A stretch of 64,000 nucleotides of DNA from Terebella lapidaria (Eukaryota; Annelida; Polychaeta; Terebellida; Terebellidae): contig OX424566.1 in assembly GCA_949152475.1 (NCBI GenBank), positions 31,658,423-31,722,422 of the forward strand. The letters are read 5' to 3'. Below, piece by piece: positions 46,457-59,176 of the stretch. The notes under the pieces were generated by a model. The model worked only from the letters and a program-made list of their open reading frames with translations, made no database searches and was not told the DNA's origin. The position numbers and the translations under genes are program-made. Within the stretch, counting starts at the first letter, position 1; every line of letters begins with the position of its first letter.

Positions 46457-46783
46457 ATATACTATTGTAACACAGCATTTAGTTTTCTCGTGAGTCAGAC
46501 GAAGCACACTGTACATAAATATGAGGCAGCATGTTTCTCAGTATGAAAATCGTACTTTGAATGATACTAGGTCTCGATCCATCTAAAGTAATGTTGGGTC
46601 ATGCTGTACATATCAATACAATCACATACACTGGATATCGTACCAAGGTCATTCAATGGTGTGAACATGCATTAGTCGTACATATCAAAACTTTAAGCGG
46701 TGATACCATAGAACTTCCCAGTTATATAAAACAATAATAATGTAGGCCTAGTGTTTGACACAAATTTTTGGCTTGCCAAATCT
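46457..46783. other. Downstream of lectin
   Basis: No gene or repeat recognised after the poly(A) signal. Confidence 0.5.
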
Positions 46784-47215
46784 GTACGCGGCCGAGGGGA
46801 TAAAGGACTGGTAGCTCTTGAATGTTTGCCAGGAAGCTCGGAGGTGGCTTCGAATCCCGTCACCGGTAAATTATAGTAGTCTAGTTGGAGTTTTCATCCT
46901 AGCAAAGCAAAAACTTCTCCATCGAATGTGCGTACCTGTACTCAATGCGAAATCGTCCCGGGAAACCGTTAACAAATTATATTCAAGCCATATCCTACGC
47001 ATACCACAATTTTAAACGTTAACACCACCCTAGATTCTCTTGCCCACTCTTTACGTGGCCGAGGGGATATAGGACTGGTAGCTCTTGAAGGTTTGCCAGG
47101 AAGCTCAGAGGTGGCTCCGAATACCGTCACCGGCAAATTATAGCAGTCTAGTTTTCATCCAAAGCAAAAACTTCTCCATCGAATGTGCCTACATGTACTC
47201 AATGCAGAATCGTCA
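46784..47215 (+). repeat. Two copies of a tRNA-derived SINE
   Basis: Copies at 46784-46990 and 47051-47215, about 85-90% identical. The second has a perfect A-box TGGCCGAGGGG (47056-47066). The first has a near-perfect B-box GCTTCGAATCC (46847-46857). The 5' part reads like a tRNA with a long variable arm (Leu or Ser type), then a shared tail with AAAGCAAAAACTTCTCCATC. Not functional tRNAs: no intact acceptor stem. Confidence 0.7.
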
Positions 47216-47651
47216 TCCAACGTTACACCTCGGTCTACGACACTACGGTGAATCCATGCTCTAGTAGCCAGTTAGTACCACGAAATCATATTAACATATG
47301 TATTAATGTTGATATGATTAAGTTACTTTTGTCTCTGAATACATTAATACAGGAAAGTGTGATCCATATCTTATATATTTACATGTGCTACACTCCAAGT
47401 CACCATGGCCGTAATCACGCCCATTTCCAATATAAATCCCGTAATTACACATTTTTTTTCCAATGTGAAAGATCCGTACATGAAGGCAAAACACATAGAT
47501 AATTCAATTGGAATCTTTGATTCTTGGCCTTCGACTTGTTTGACAAAGCTTAGAGTTCAAATTAGTATTTTTTTCACAAAAGACTAACGTAACTTTCGAT
47601 CAAATAATTCTGCCATGAATGTATTTGATATAGGGGCCTACCAGTACATCA
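47216..47651. other. Unassigned
   Basis: AT-rich sequence between the SINEs and the segmental duplication. No gene recognised. Confidence 0.4.
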
Positions 47652-50360
47652 ATAAATCTCCTACACTGTACATCTAGTTTAGATCAAGTTCACTATATTT
47701 TGCGCTCTTCAGTGTGCCCTTTAGTGTATGTACATTATTTTGTTGGACTACATGTACTCCTGTCAGCCTATCTTTCATATCGATGGCATTTTATAAGAAT
47801 ACGCTCTTTGTATAAATAAGTGGTTATATTTGTGTTTTCATTTTATGTATTCTTGAAATATCTTAATTTTATTAATACTAACGTCACAACTGCATATTAG
47901 TTCTGTCAAGGAACATTTCACAACATCTTTTCAATATCATATTTCACGATTCCCGGAATAGTTGCATTTCCCGACTTAGTCGTATGAGGGGGTTTACTTT
48001 TCCCTGGATAGTAGCCGTTCCCATCATAGTCGTCCCGAGATTCCCGGGATAGTCGCAGTCCCGGGATAGTCGTATCACAAACTTACAGCTACTAGAAAAT
48101 CTGTACTTTCAAACTCGAGACAGGTTTCGGAACAAAATACATAACAGAATAATTGCGATCAAGTGACAGCCGCTGTCTGTGTTTCTGTTGTATCTATGAC
48201 ATGGTTCTCTCTGACAATTGCCCGTCTGTTATTGTTCCAGTGGGACAAATTTACTGGGTACTAGGTTAAATGTTCGTTGCTCTGCCATTCCCATAAGATA
48301 GTGGTGCGATCAAGTTTGTGACGATTACACAACTTGCAGTAAGCTCTGTTGGAATAACCTGTGTTCATGGTGTTATGTACAGTGAGAAAAAGTATTCGTA
48401 CACCTTGATTACATTTCGGTTTTTTTATGAGTTGGCAACCTCCACATTTACTCGGATTTAGTTATGCTTTTCTGTTTATACTTGTTTTACTGACACATAA
48501 ATTTGTCATCGTATGGGTGCTTTACCTTTGTGTATTGAAATGTAAAGTATTTTGACAAAATTGTGAAGTATTTCGTAAGAATTCATAAAAAAAATCGGTA
48601 TTTCAGCTACATATCAAGCAGTTGAAGGCAGTCAAGTCTTGGCACTGTGACATTGACAATGTCATCATGTGTGTGTGACCATGTGATACAACTCATTTTC
48701 GAATGTAAGCTTTAGAAACAGGCAAAAGCTTAATCTCTTCCATTTTGTTGTGTTCTAAAATTGATATTTGTTTTCGAGGGGAAGTTCATACATAATCACT
48801 TCCTATCATTTTGTTGTAAATGTCATTTAAGGATCGAAATGGGAGAATTATATTCTCGAAACAACGACCACAGGCACTTCTGAGACTCGTTTACCATTTA
48901 GAAATCAACTCTAGACGGGCCTAGGGCGTGACACTATTGTTTCATTGTCCACAATCCCACTGTTTTGAACAACGAGATACCTTGTAATACATCTTTTACG
49001 TGAGTCTGTCAGTCTGGTGTTGTTGTAGCTCTATGGGGACGAATTCGTTGAATACTAACGATTTAATCTCCGTCATTGTGTCCACAGTTGTTTACTCAAA
49101 CCATGAGCAGACGTTCTCACGTGTATAATCAAACCTGCACACGTGAATACATATTTCGGAGTAAATGTCTCGCTGGGACATAATTTGTGATTATTACCAC
49201 AGAAATAATATTTACAATGGACCTTGTCATAGAGTTTACCGCCACAATTTCCCGAATGTTTTCATTTTCCGACCAATCACAAAAGTTCGCAAAGTGGTAA
49301 GACGTGCTCGGTTGGTTAAAACAAGGATAGTCATGGATGTTCGAACATTTGAAAGGTATTGAAAGTGAAAAATACATTCAATGGATAAAATGATACAAAG
49401 TCGTCATTAATTCTAATCCGCTGAGTGAGAAAGTTTTCTTTCAATTTTGAGTCGGAGACGGGTTGTTCACACATCGACTCGAAAGGAATAACTTCTTCCA
49501 CAAATGACAGAACCGAGCACCCAACAGATGAAATCTTGCGTCTACAAGTGAATCATTATAGGAAAACTAAAAGAAACTAGTGTGGCGTCTCTTCTATTTC
49601 CGGAAATCAGCCGTGATAATCAGCCTCTCTAACTCAACGAAGGCAATCATCATGGACGTGCTTAGCCAAATTGGATTTGTCAGTTTTCAGCGAAATTGTC
49701 CCATTCCTGATAGAAACATCAACCACAATATGTACAACAATATGTACAAATTTAGCATAACTATAAAATAAATTGTCAAATAAATGCTTCATTGTTATGT
49801 CTGTGAATCCTCGCGATTGTCTAGTTGATAGGAAATTGTTTTCCAATCATCCTCTTTTTGGTCGGACTGATAGAATTGGATACCCTACATCACATATTCA
49901 CATGCAAATCTACACATGCAAACACACTCGTGCTGAGCTGAGAAGAGTGATACCTGATAATTGCTTGTCTGATTCGGTTATTTCAAAGATATAAACGTAT
50001 TTGTATAAGTAAGATAGTACACACATTTGTGAATACTGCAAGACAAAATAACAGAGTGCTGGATAAATAGGTTACATTGGAATTGACATCAACTTGACAC
50101 CAATGCCACGAATAACATTCATCAAGATTACAAAACATAAAAGTGATGAAGACCAGACAAGGATATGTGAAGCCACAGGAATTCACCAGATACAGTCAAA
50201 TATCCTCGTGTCATACATACTCCGGGCAATTTTCTGATAATTTTGTTCCAGGCCTTGAGAAGGAAGACGTTGATCGAGATGTGCGAAAATGCAATATTCC
50301 TCAATACGATACCCTAAGCACAATCTCATGCTCACAGCACTTACGGGAAACTGCTGATCA

Positions 50361-52204
50361 TAGACGTGGAATCAATACCCAGTATTAAGTATTCCGAGCA
50401 AACAAAACAGGGTCCGTTATCCAATCTCATAGTCCGGGGACAGGAAGTTATATCAGGCATACGAAGTGAGAGAAAACAAAAATGACAGGGAAACTCATGA
50501 ACCCCCCAAAAATGTCCATTAGGAGGTGAAATCAGGTGTTCCGGAAAGAGTGAGCATTTCCTGCCCCACTAGTGGCACCCGTCATGAATTCCCCAAAATT
50601 AACATGAAAATAGATCTAGTCGCATGGCAGACATGGATTTGGTGTATTTATCAACCAGATCATGATGACGTCCATAGAATTTCTTAAACGCAGCTATAAG
50701 TCTTGGTATAACATATCCTTGTCGCAGCAGTTTAGAGACTAGCTGGGCACTTCGATAGACAAAGTCCTCATATTTGCAACTAGCTCTGGACAAGCGTATA
50801 AGTTGAGAAACAAACACACCATATGCCGGTGACATAGGAATGTTGCTGCTTAGAAAAGGGAAATTGACTATGGAAAAATTGAAATCATCACGTTTGTCAT
50901 ATAATCTAGTTGACAGGTTAGAATCATTATCAATCTCCAACCTCAGGTCTAGATAGTTGGATAAATTAGCGGAGTCTATAGTATCCTTAATTTCAAGTTC
51001 CTTGTATGACATCCAAATAATCACCAAACTTGGGATTATTTAGTGACAATACATCATCTATGTATCGGTAAGTGACATTAAAATTACATGTTAGTTTCTT
51101 AGAACCTCCTCGTTGTAAATGTTGGATAAAATCTGATTCATATGAGTATAAAAACAGGTCTGCCAATAATGGTGCACATTTTGTACCCATGGGGATACCA
51201 GTAGTTTGTTGAAATATTCGACCACCAAATTCACAAAATATTATCAATCAGAAAATTAACCATATTTACCACATCTATTTCAGTATATTTGTACATGTTG
51301 TATGGGGCATCAGAGTCGCCTTTAACAAAATAAGCGGTATTATATTTAACTATAATATGGTGGTACCGACTATGTCCCTTCTTAGAGAAAAATGAATTAT
51401 TGATTAGTTTTTTAAGCTGAGACTTCAGTTCAGAATGAGGTATAGTTGTGTACAATGTGCAGAAATCAAATGTTTTGATGGACGTTACTTTTGAAAGTGT
51501 GTGAGCATGTAGATATTCCAATAAAGATTTGGAATTTTTTATTATCCACATTTGGTTTATACCACTTCTAGAATAGATGGTTTCAGAGTACATTTGGAGA
51601 CCCTGTTTGATTTTAGACAATATAACAGTTAATATGATAGACAAGGCTTTGGTAGAACATGATGCTGAACCTGAAATATATCTTTGTTGTGTGGATTTTT
51701 GTGCAACTTTGGGATCCAATATAAGTTTGGTAGATTGGAATCTTTACATGAGGTAGTAATACCAAACGAATGCAATACAGACACATGATTTGATAGGATA
51801 TCCTGTTTGGGCACGGTAATGGTTTGGTATGTACTACTGGAATTAGTATCGTTGGCGATACCCAGTTCGTCAAACAGGCACTGTATATAGTATGCTTTAC
51901 AAACAAAAACAACATTATTAGAAGCTTTATCTGCAGGGACAATGACAAACTTTTTTTGAAGTTTTAACAAACTATTAGTAACCATGGGATCATTAAGACA
52001 GAGCTATATTTAGTACTGACTGACTTTGACAAAACATTAATGCGTTTGTTTACCAATGACCTAATCTGTTTGACCCATTCTGACAGAGAATCAGTTTCTG
52101 CCTTTTCTCGCTGTGTCCAGTTTCTGGCATGCTCCTCAAGTGCATCCATGATTAACGACGTGGGCTCTCTATATTTGGGACCTTTGGACCAAATGTCTTT
52201 ATTA
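50361..52204 (-). mobile_element. 5'-truncated Penelope-like retroelement
   Basis: Copy 2 shows the empty site (GGTGATAATTTCAGATTTTAC at 59140-59160). The non-coding tail at 50361-50590 is also present alone at 43784-43940. Target duplication unclear. Confidence 0.65.
50599..52170 (-). pseudogene. Reverse transcriptase of Penelope-like element, frameshifted
   Basis: In minus-strand order: EEHARNWTQREKAE, FVIVPADKASNN, LYWIPKLHK, motif-A-like KTFDFCTLYT, then TGIPMGTKCAPLLADLFLYS, the catalytic YIDDVLSLNN, YLDLRLEID, LYDKRDDFNF and FYGRHHDLVD. These blocks match a reverse transcriptase common in invertebrates that I associate with Penelope-like elements; a LINE-type assignment is the alternative. 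At least four frame changes (near 51980, 51720, 51240 and 51020) make it non-functional. No GIY-YIG nuclease domain was recognised. Confidence 0.65.
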
Positions 52205-52289
52205 TATTTCCGACTTTACAAACTGCGACTTTAACCCCCGTAACTTGAATGTGATCATTAAAACTCACACTTGTAAAATAAATGTTACT

Positions 52290-52292
<3 letters not shown>

Positions 52293-52386
<94 letters not shown>
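52293..52386. repeat. (GT)n microsatellite, ~46 units
   Basis: Near-pure GT run with one GG interruption. The equivalent place in copy 2 (61357-61370) has only GTGCGTGTG. Confidence 0.95.
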
Positions 52387-52387
<1 letters not shown>

Positions 52388-53763
52388 TTCACCTGGTATA
52401 TGGAAATGCATTAACTATAATTAATGAACTACACCAAACCTAAACAACTTTATTCTATTCCAAAGTGTATTGTAGGGTTGTTATTGTCATCATCAGAATC
52501 ATCAGAAATTGGTTGGGTTGCTGGTAAAAGGTTGATAATTACAAACAGTACAATCGATTTCACAAAGCTGTGAATCACTGACGGATATTGATAGCACGAG
52601 TAAATAACATAATTTCATCAATTCAAAACTATTTGTATATTGATAGCACGAGTAAATAACATGCCTTCATCCATACAAAACTTTGTCAGTCAAATAATAC
52701 GTACATGGGTACATGGACACAAATGAAGTGTGGGGAGCATCATGCGAGTGCAAATATTGAATATATGCTCCTACAACAAAGAGGTGTATTTACCAACATA
52801 CGACAAAGATGCCACTCTAGCTGGGATGGAATGTCGCTAATGGCATCCGAGTGTGTTATGCAATCTAGACTACTTTGGCTTTCACACGCTCAGCAGTGCA
52901 AGCCCGTTCATGCTATCAACATTTCAACCCTTTGACATACATCAAAGGAAGGTTAGAAACAGGCCTTAGGTTGAATAGCTAGATAATTACCATACTGAGA
53001 TTTACATGTCCAGCACCGTGATTATGTTCACATACTTACAATATTTAAGAATATCACTGATGCCCATCACTCTACTTATGACTCACAAATTGATTACGTA
53101 AATTGCTGCCTCCCCATGGATGGTACTCGGGAATATTAAGTTCCTCTCACATCTAAGTCGATTCCACTTGTCCCTTTGGATAGTATGAAGTAACGAGCAC
53201 GACAAGCCGCAGTGGGATGGGTGGTAAATCGACTCGACTTGTGATGAATAGTCGTTGATTGATGAATGTAAACCTAGTCATTCTCACGGCGTTGATATTG
53301 GAGAATGTCACACAGTCGTGTTTCTCATGTATTTTCATTAGAAATCAAATATACGATAGATGCAGAATATGCAAATTGGGTTCATAAAATGGAATTTGTA
53401 TGAAGATGGTATGGTATATTTTGTAGACTCATATGCTTGTATAAAACCAAGCCTTTTTTACCTGGATTTTCTGATACCAATAGATGTGTTTGTAATGTGT
53501 GTTTTCTTCGGTATTTACTTTCCATCCCAACACTCGCACTCTCGCAAAACACAACATTCTGTTTTCTGTCCATTTATTGGTTCCTATTTGAGGAACAAAA
53601 TCTCACATACGTTTCCTGTCTACGCAGATACTGTTTCGGGTTGAACATGAATGATTCACACCTTCTGTATATATGAACAGATTTAGTAAATAAACTACTG
53701 TGAGAGAAAAAATATGATATCATGTCAATACCACACAAACGAATAAAGTGTGGCAATGGCATT

Positions 53764-55448
53764 CAATATTGCGTTTGCATTAAAGCTACATGTGGTTCCG
53801 ATACAATGATAAACCCTGCCTTGAATGATGACATTTACTCAAATTTTAAATGCAGTGATTTTCATATTTTCCAACAATGTCCAAACCAATCATTGTTATC
53901 CACTGTTGCCACACATGATTGGACCTGATTTTCTCAGTATGTATCGTCGTATTCTGCCTGTTTATTATATAATTCCTGACATTCCAGAGATGTACTTCAA
54001 AGTTTCTGTTAAGAACAAGAATGCTAAAATTTAGACTGTTTTCGGGATTGGTTTCAAAGTTTTAATTTCAAAACATTTAGCTCTGAAGTAACATTACAAA
54101 TGGATGCCGATATGGACGAATTTTACAAATCAGTGTTAGTGGTCAAATCCGAGTGATACTAAAATATCAAAGTCAAAGCTGAGTGACCATCACAGACACC
54201 AAATGCTAGCTAACTCCCACATCCTTTTTGGATAGGATAACATTCAAATTTTCATTTGTTTTCAGCAATCTGATGTTCCTTGTTGTTTAAGTCCGAAATG
54301 GGATTTGACATATGTTAATAAAGCTATATTTGTTGATTCGCTCTGCGGTCGAGTGCATGTCAAATTATCTGAGGGAACTCCCTGAACGGTGCAAATATTT
54401 GTATTTGTAAATCGAGTAATTTTTGGTCTACATAGTTCTAATTAGGTTATTATGAAAACGAGTATTTACTGGACGAACACAGCATTTACATGGTAAATAT
54501 CAAATGCAATAAAAGCTCATTTAGCTATAAATATGGGTCGAGAGTCATATCTGCCTGAAGCGAACCTGTACACACAGACATATATACTAATTGTTAACCT
54601 CATTTTTCTGGTATTTCTATTCCTGAGTACACTCAATATCATGCTGGATGGCCTGATTGGTTTCCTCTGGCATTTTCGATCGAGGAAAACCAGTTTACTT
54701 TTTCATGTCATCTCTGACTACAGAAATACACGCACCGGGTTTAATGATTCATGCTTATCGTTTTATATACATGTCACTATACATTTGACAAATATAGAAA
54801 TATCAACCAGTAGTTTGTGCAATTCAACATGGCACTTCAAGAATCAAGAATCTTATTCCATGTCTACATTCAGTAAGCACACTGTTTAGGTAGAGTGGAC
54901 ATACATTCGAATTATAAAATATAAATATAAATATACAATAATGATAAATACTAAAACTGTTATTAAACGTTGATACATACACACTGGGTGAAATACAAAC
55001 ATGACAAAAGGTATAAGACTGGATGGTCAATATGCATGGGTTCTTCCGTTTCATATATATATTATCACAGTCTAGATAAATTCAATTTCTTGAATCCAAA
55101 TGACAGCTGACACAAAACTGATGGTAATAGCATTTTTGTGTTCATATGGCCTCAGCATGCCACATCATGAGACATGTCTCTGGAAAAATAAACGTGTAAA
55201 TACTCACTCATAAAACAAGTGAATATACTATAATCATCACATTTATCCAGATCCTTCGTCAAGTATTATCAGTATTCTCGATAACCTTATCGATGTTGTA
55301 CATCAACCCAATTTGAAACTGGTGTTTATGTTATTGTCTTGTCTTTAGGTTTAGTAAAAACTATATTGTATTAACCTTAGCCTTATTCTTGATAACCTGA
55401 TCGATGATGAACATCAACCAAATTTGAAAACGGTGTTTATGTTATTAA
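53764..55448. other. Spacer between duplication copies
   Basis: AT-rich with no recognisable gene. Two short direct repeats (55262-55328 and 55385-55446, sharing CGATAACCT-ATCGATG and GGTGTTTATGTTATT) adjoin the start of copy 2. Confidence 0.5.
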
Positions 55449-57363
55449 TGTATAAATTTCCTATACTGTACATCTAGTTTACATCAAGTTCACTATCTTT
55501 TGCGCTCTTCAGTGTACCCTTTAGTAAATGTACATTATTTTGTTGGACTACATGTACTCCTGTCAGCCTATCTTTCATATCGATGGCATTTTATAAGAAT
55601 ACACTCTTTAAATAAATAAGTGGTTATATTTGTGTTTTTATTTCATGTATTCCTGCAATATCTTAATTTGATTAATACTAACGTTACAATGTATATCAGT
55701 TCTGTCAAGGAACAATTCACAACATCTTTTCAGTATCACATTTCACGATTCCCGGAATAGTCGCCTTTCGCGACTTAGTCGTATGAGGGGGTTTACTTTC
55801 CTCGTGATAGTCGCCGTTCCTGACATAGTCGCACCGAGATTCCCGGGATAGTCACAGTCCCGGGATAGTCGTATCACATACGTATAGCTAGTAGGAAATC
55901 TGTACTTTCAAACCCGAGACAGGCTTCGGAAAATGTTACATAATAGAATAATTGCAGTCAAGTGACAGCCTCTGCCTGTGCTTCTGTTGTATCTATGACA
56001 TGGTTCTCTCTGACAATTGCCCGCCTGTTATTGCTCCAGTGGGACACATTCACTGTACACTACCGTTTCAGGTTCCTTGCTCTGCCTTTCCCATAAGATA
56101 GTGGTGCGTTCAAGTTTGTGACGATTACACAACTTGCAGTAAGCTCTGTTGGAATAACCCTGTTCATGGTGTTATGTACACTGAGAAAAAGTATTCGTAC
56201 ACCTTGATTACATTTCGGTTTTTTTTTCTGACACATAAATTCATCATCGTATGAGTGCTTTACCTCTGTGGTTTTACAATGTAAAGTATTTTGACAAAAT
56301 TATGAATTTTGAAGTATTTCATAAGAATTTATAAAATTTCGGTATTTCAGCTACACATCAAGCAGTTGAAGGCAGTCAAGTCTTGGCATTGTGACATTGA
56401 CAATGCCATCATGTGTGTGTTAACATGTGATACAACTCATTTTCGACTAAATGCTTTAGCAACAGGCAAAAGCAACAGGCAAAATCTCTTCCATTTTATT
56501 GTGTTCTAAAATTGATATTTTACTTCAAGGGGAAGTTCGTACCTAACCACTTCCTATCATTCTGTTGTAAATGTCAGACTGTCCCATTTCAGTATCGAAA
56601 TGTGAGAAGTATATTCTCCAAACAACGACTACAGGCACTTTTGAGACTCGTTTACCATTTAGAAATCAACTCTAGACCAGTCCAGACCAATGCGTGACAA
56701 TGTTGTCTCATTGTCCACAATCCCACTGTTTTTAACGACGAGATATCTTGTGATACATTTTTTACGTGAGTCTGTCATTCTGACAATAATAGTGCCTTGG
56801 TGGCTCCATAGGGATGAATTCGCTGAACACTAACGATTTAATCTCCGTCATTCTGCCCATAGTTGTTTACTCAAACCATGAGCAGACGTTCTCACGTGTA
56901 TAATCAAACCTACACACGTGAATACATACTTCGGAGTGAATGTCTCGCTGGGACGTAATTTATGATTATTACCACAGAAATAATATTTACAATGGACCTT
57001 TTCATAGACTTTCCCGCCAAAATTTCCCGAATGTAGTCATTTTCCGACCAATCACGAATGCTCGCAAAGTGGTAAAAAAAGACGTAAAAATACAGAAGAC
57101 GTGCTCGGTTGGTTAAGACAATGATAGTCATGGATGTTCGACCAAATTTTTTCCACAAAAAGTGACAAAACATATAAAAAAACAACGAAAACGATATGGA
57201 AAACAGTTAATGGGGACAGGTGAGAAGGCGGGCCTGGAATATGTCAAGAACCTGTCGGAAAATCTCTCTCTCACCCAAAAAATGACAAGAGATCCTCTTA
57301 GAATTTGCTTGTAATGGTGCATGATTCTTTTTTGGCGCCATATATTGATACTTGACAAAAATA

Positions 57364-57934
57364 CAGTGCCATCCATTAATTTGGAGCCACCCAAAAGTAG
57401 TGACACATTTCAAACTGATATACAACCAATGGGAGATTGATGTATGATATACTTGTTTCTTATTTTTTCACATATTGAGATTCTGGAATACCAATTAATT
57501 ACATGATGTAGATTATGTAGTGTCATAAGACCACACAGGTGATCCGGATTTACGCATGTGGATGTAAGAATCAGTACTTTTCTTTCTGATCTGTGGGCGA
57601 GCACGGATTTCCAATTCTTTTCATTAATGTTTTTATTCAATATCATCATCCACCTTGAAATATTCTGAGTAGTAAATGTTTGAAAATGAATATATACACA
57701 AGGAAAGGGTTTCATCGAACGTATGTTCCCTCGAGACTATGTGATATATGATCCAGGACAAGTGGAAGATCCAGTCAAAGTGTTACGGCTATAATTATTT
57801 TGTAACACTAATATAGCATGTATTTTTTGTCACTGGCTTTATTGAAAATATACACTCATAATCATGTGAATGCAATACCAAATTGTGGTAATCAAGACCT
57901 CACTAAAGTGGCTCCAAATTAATGGATGGCACTG
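57364..57934. mobile_element. Tc1/mariner-like MITE
   Basis: 571 bp with 27-bp perfect inverted ends starting CAGTGCCATCCATTAATTTG, flanked by TA (57362-57363 and 57935-57936). CAGTG ends and a TA duplication are typical of Tc1/mariner elements. A ~100-codon minus-strand frame (57715-57410) shows no transposase motif. It sits inside a larger copy-2-only segment. Confidence 0.75.
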
Positions 57935-58076
57935 TACCTGAGGACAGCTCTAATGCTTTTGCTTGCTTCTTTGCAAACGCCCATGGCAATTTGGCGTACG
58001 TTTGAAAGGTATTGAAAGCGAGAAACACATGCAATGGATAAGAAGATATAAACCCGTTATCAGCACTAATCTACTG

Positions 58077-58762
58077 AGTGAGAAAAATTACCAGCAAAAC
58101 GTCAAAAACAAAAACGAACAAGAAAAAAAAAACCCCAAAAATACCAAAAAATTCTTGGTAGGGCCAACTTGTTATTGTTACTAGTATATTACATAATCTG
58201 GCAAATTTTATTGGGAATTTTAGGCCTGCAATATTTGTATTTCAGGGAGAAAATTGGCATTCGTGTTGAAATGTTCTTCGAACACGATACATTTCCTAAA
58301 TTGAAAAATGATAGTAAAACATCATAATGTTCCTAATTTTATAGTGAGGAATCCTCTTCGACGTTATGAAAGAAACACACGTGTGCATAAGTTATTTTCA
58401 CCTATTTGTTGAGTTAAATGTTGGTTTATTCATTTATTTCATGCAACATGGTTTTGCGCATTCCGTTCATCGGGGAATAAATTGTCTGGCGCTTTCCGTA
58501 AATCATTGTATTGCATTCCATTAATCAGTGCGGGTTTTCAGCGATAAGAAATATTCATTGTTTATGCGTTTTAAGTGGCATACAACCTGTTTAAAATGTC
58601 TGCTGTCCTGAGTATTATGTCCTTCATCTAAATACAACACAAAACATACAAATAACTCAAAATATTCCATGTTCTTCGGCAAAACAAATCGAAGCAAAAC
58701 CTACCGCTCGCCATCTTTGATCGAGGGAACGCGCGTTCCGCTAGTCGGTTTCGCTGGTGTGG
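58077..58762. mobile_element. Fragment of the CACACCAG element, inverted
   Basis: Reverse complement of about 59180-59865, ending GGTTTCGCTGGTGTG, with one terminus only. It replaces about 535 bases of copy-1 sequence, so insertion was accompanied by deletion. Confidence 0.7.
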
Positions 58763-59176
58763 TGTTTCATTCTGTTAGTTTGAAGATATGAACGGATAAG
58801 TAAGATAGTACACACATTCGTGAATACTGCAGGACAAAAGAACAAAGTGCTAGATAAATAGGTTAATATTGGAATTGACATGAACTTGACACCAATTCCA
58901 CGAATAACATTCATCAACATTACAAAATATTAAAAGTGATGAAGACCAGACAAGGATATGTGAAGCCACAGGAATTCACCAGACACAGTCAAATACCCTC
59001 GTGTCATAATACGCGCAATGGTCTGTTATTTTTGTTCCAGGCCTTGAGAAGGAAGACGTTGATCGAGATGACGAAAATGCAATATTCCTCAATACTATAT
59101 CCTAAGCACAATGTCATGCGCACAGCACTTGCGGGAAACTGGTGATAATTTCAGATTTTACAAACTGCGACTTTAT

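Larger units (their letters stand above)
47652..53763. repeat. Direct segmental duplication, copy 1
   Basis: Matches 55449-62730 in the same orientation (for example ACTGTACATCTAGTTTA at the start and GATATCATGTCAATACCACAC near the end). It carries private DNA: the Penelope-like insert (50361-52204), a (GT)n expansion and about 535 bases (49432-49965) missing from copy 2. A cluster of TCCCGGGATAGTCG-like units occurs at 47945-48070 (mirrored at 55745-55880). No conserved gene found. Confidence 0.8.

Noticed and set aside
46784..46870. Functional tRNA gene
   Set aside because: Only A/B-box-like segments; no intact acceptor or anticodon stems, and duplicated with a shared non-tRNA tail, so SINE.
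53360..53676. Possible membrane protein gene (hydrophobic frames)
   Set aside because: The frame is broken in the duplicate copy (62330-62640), with no splice or promoter support and no recognisable family.
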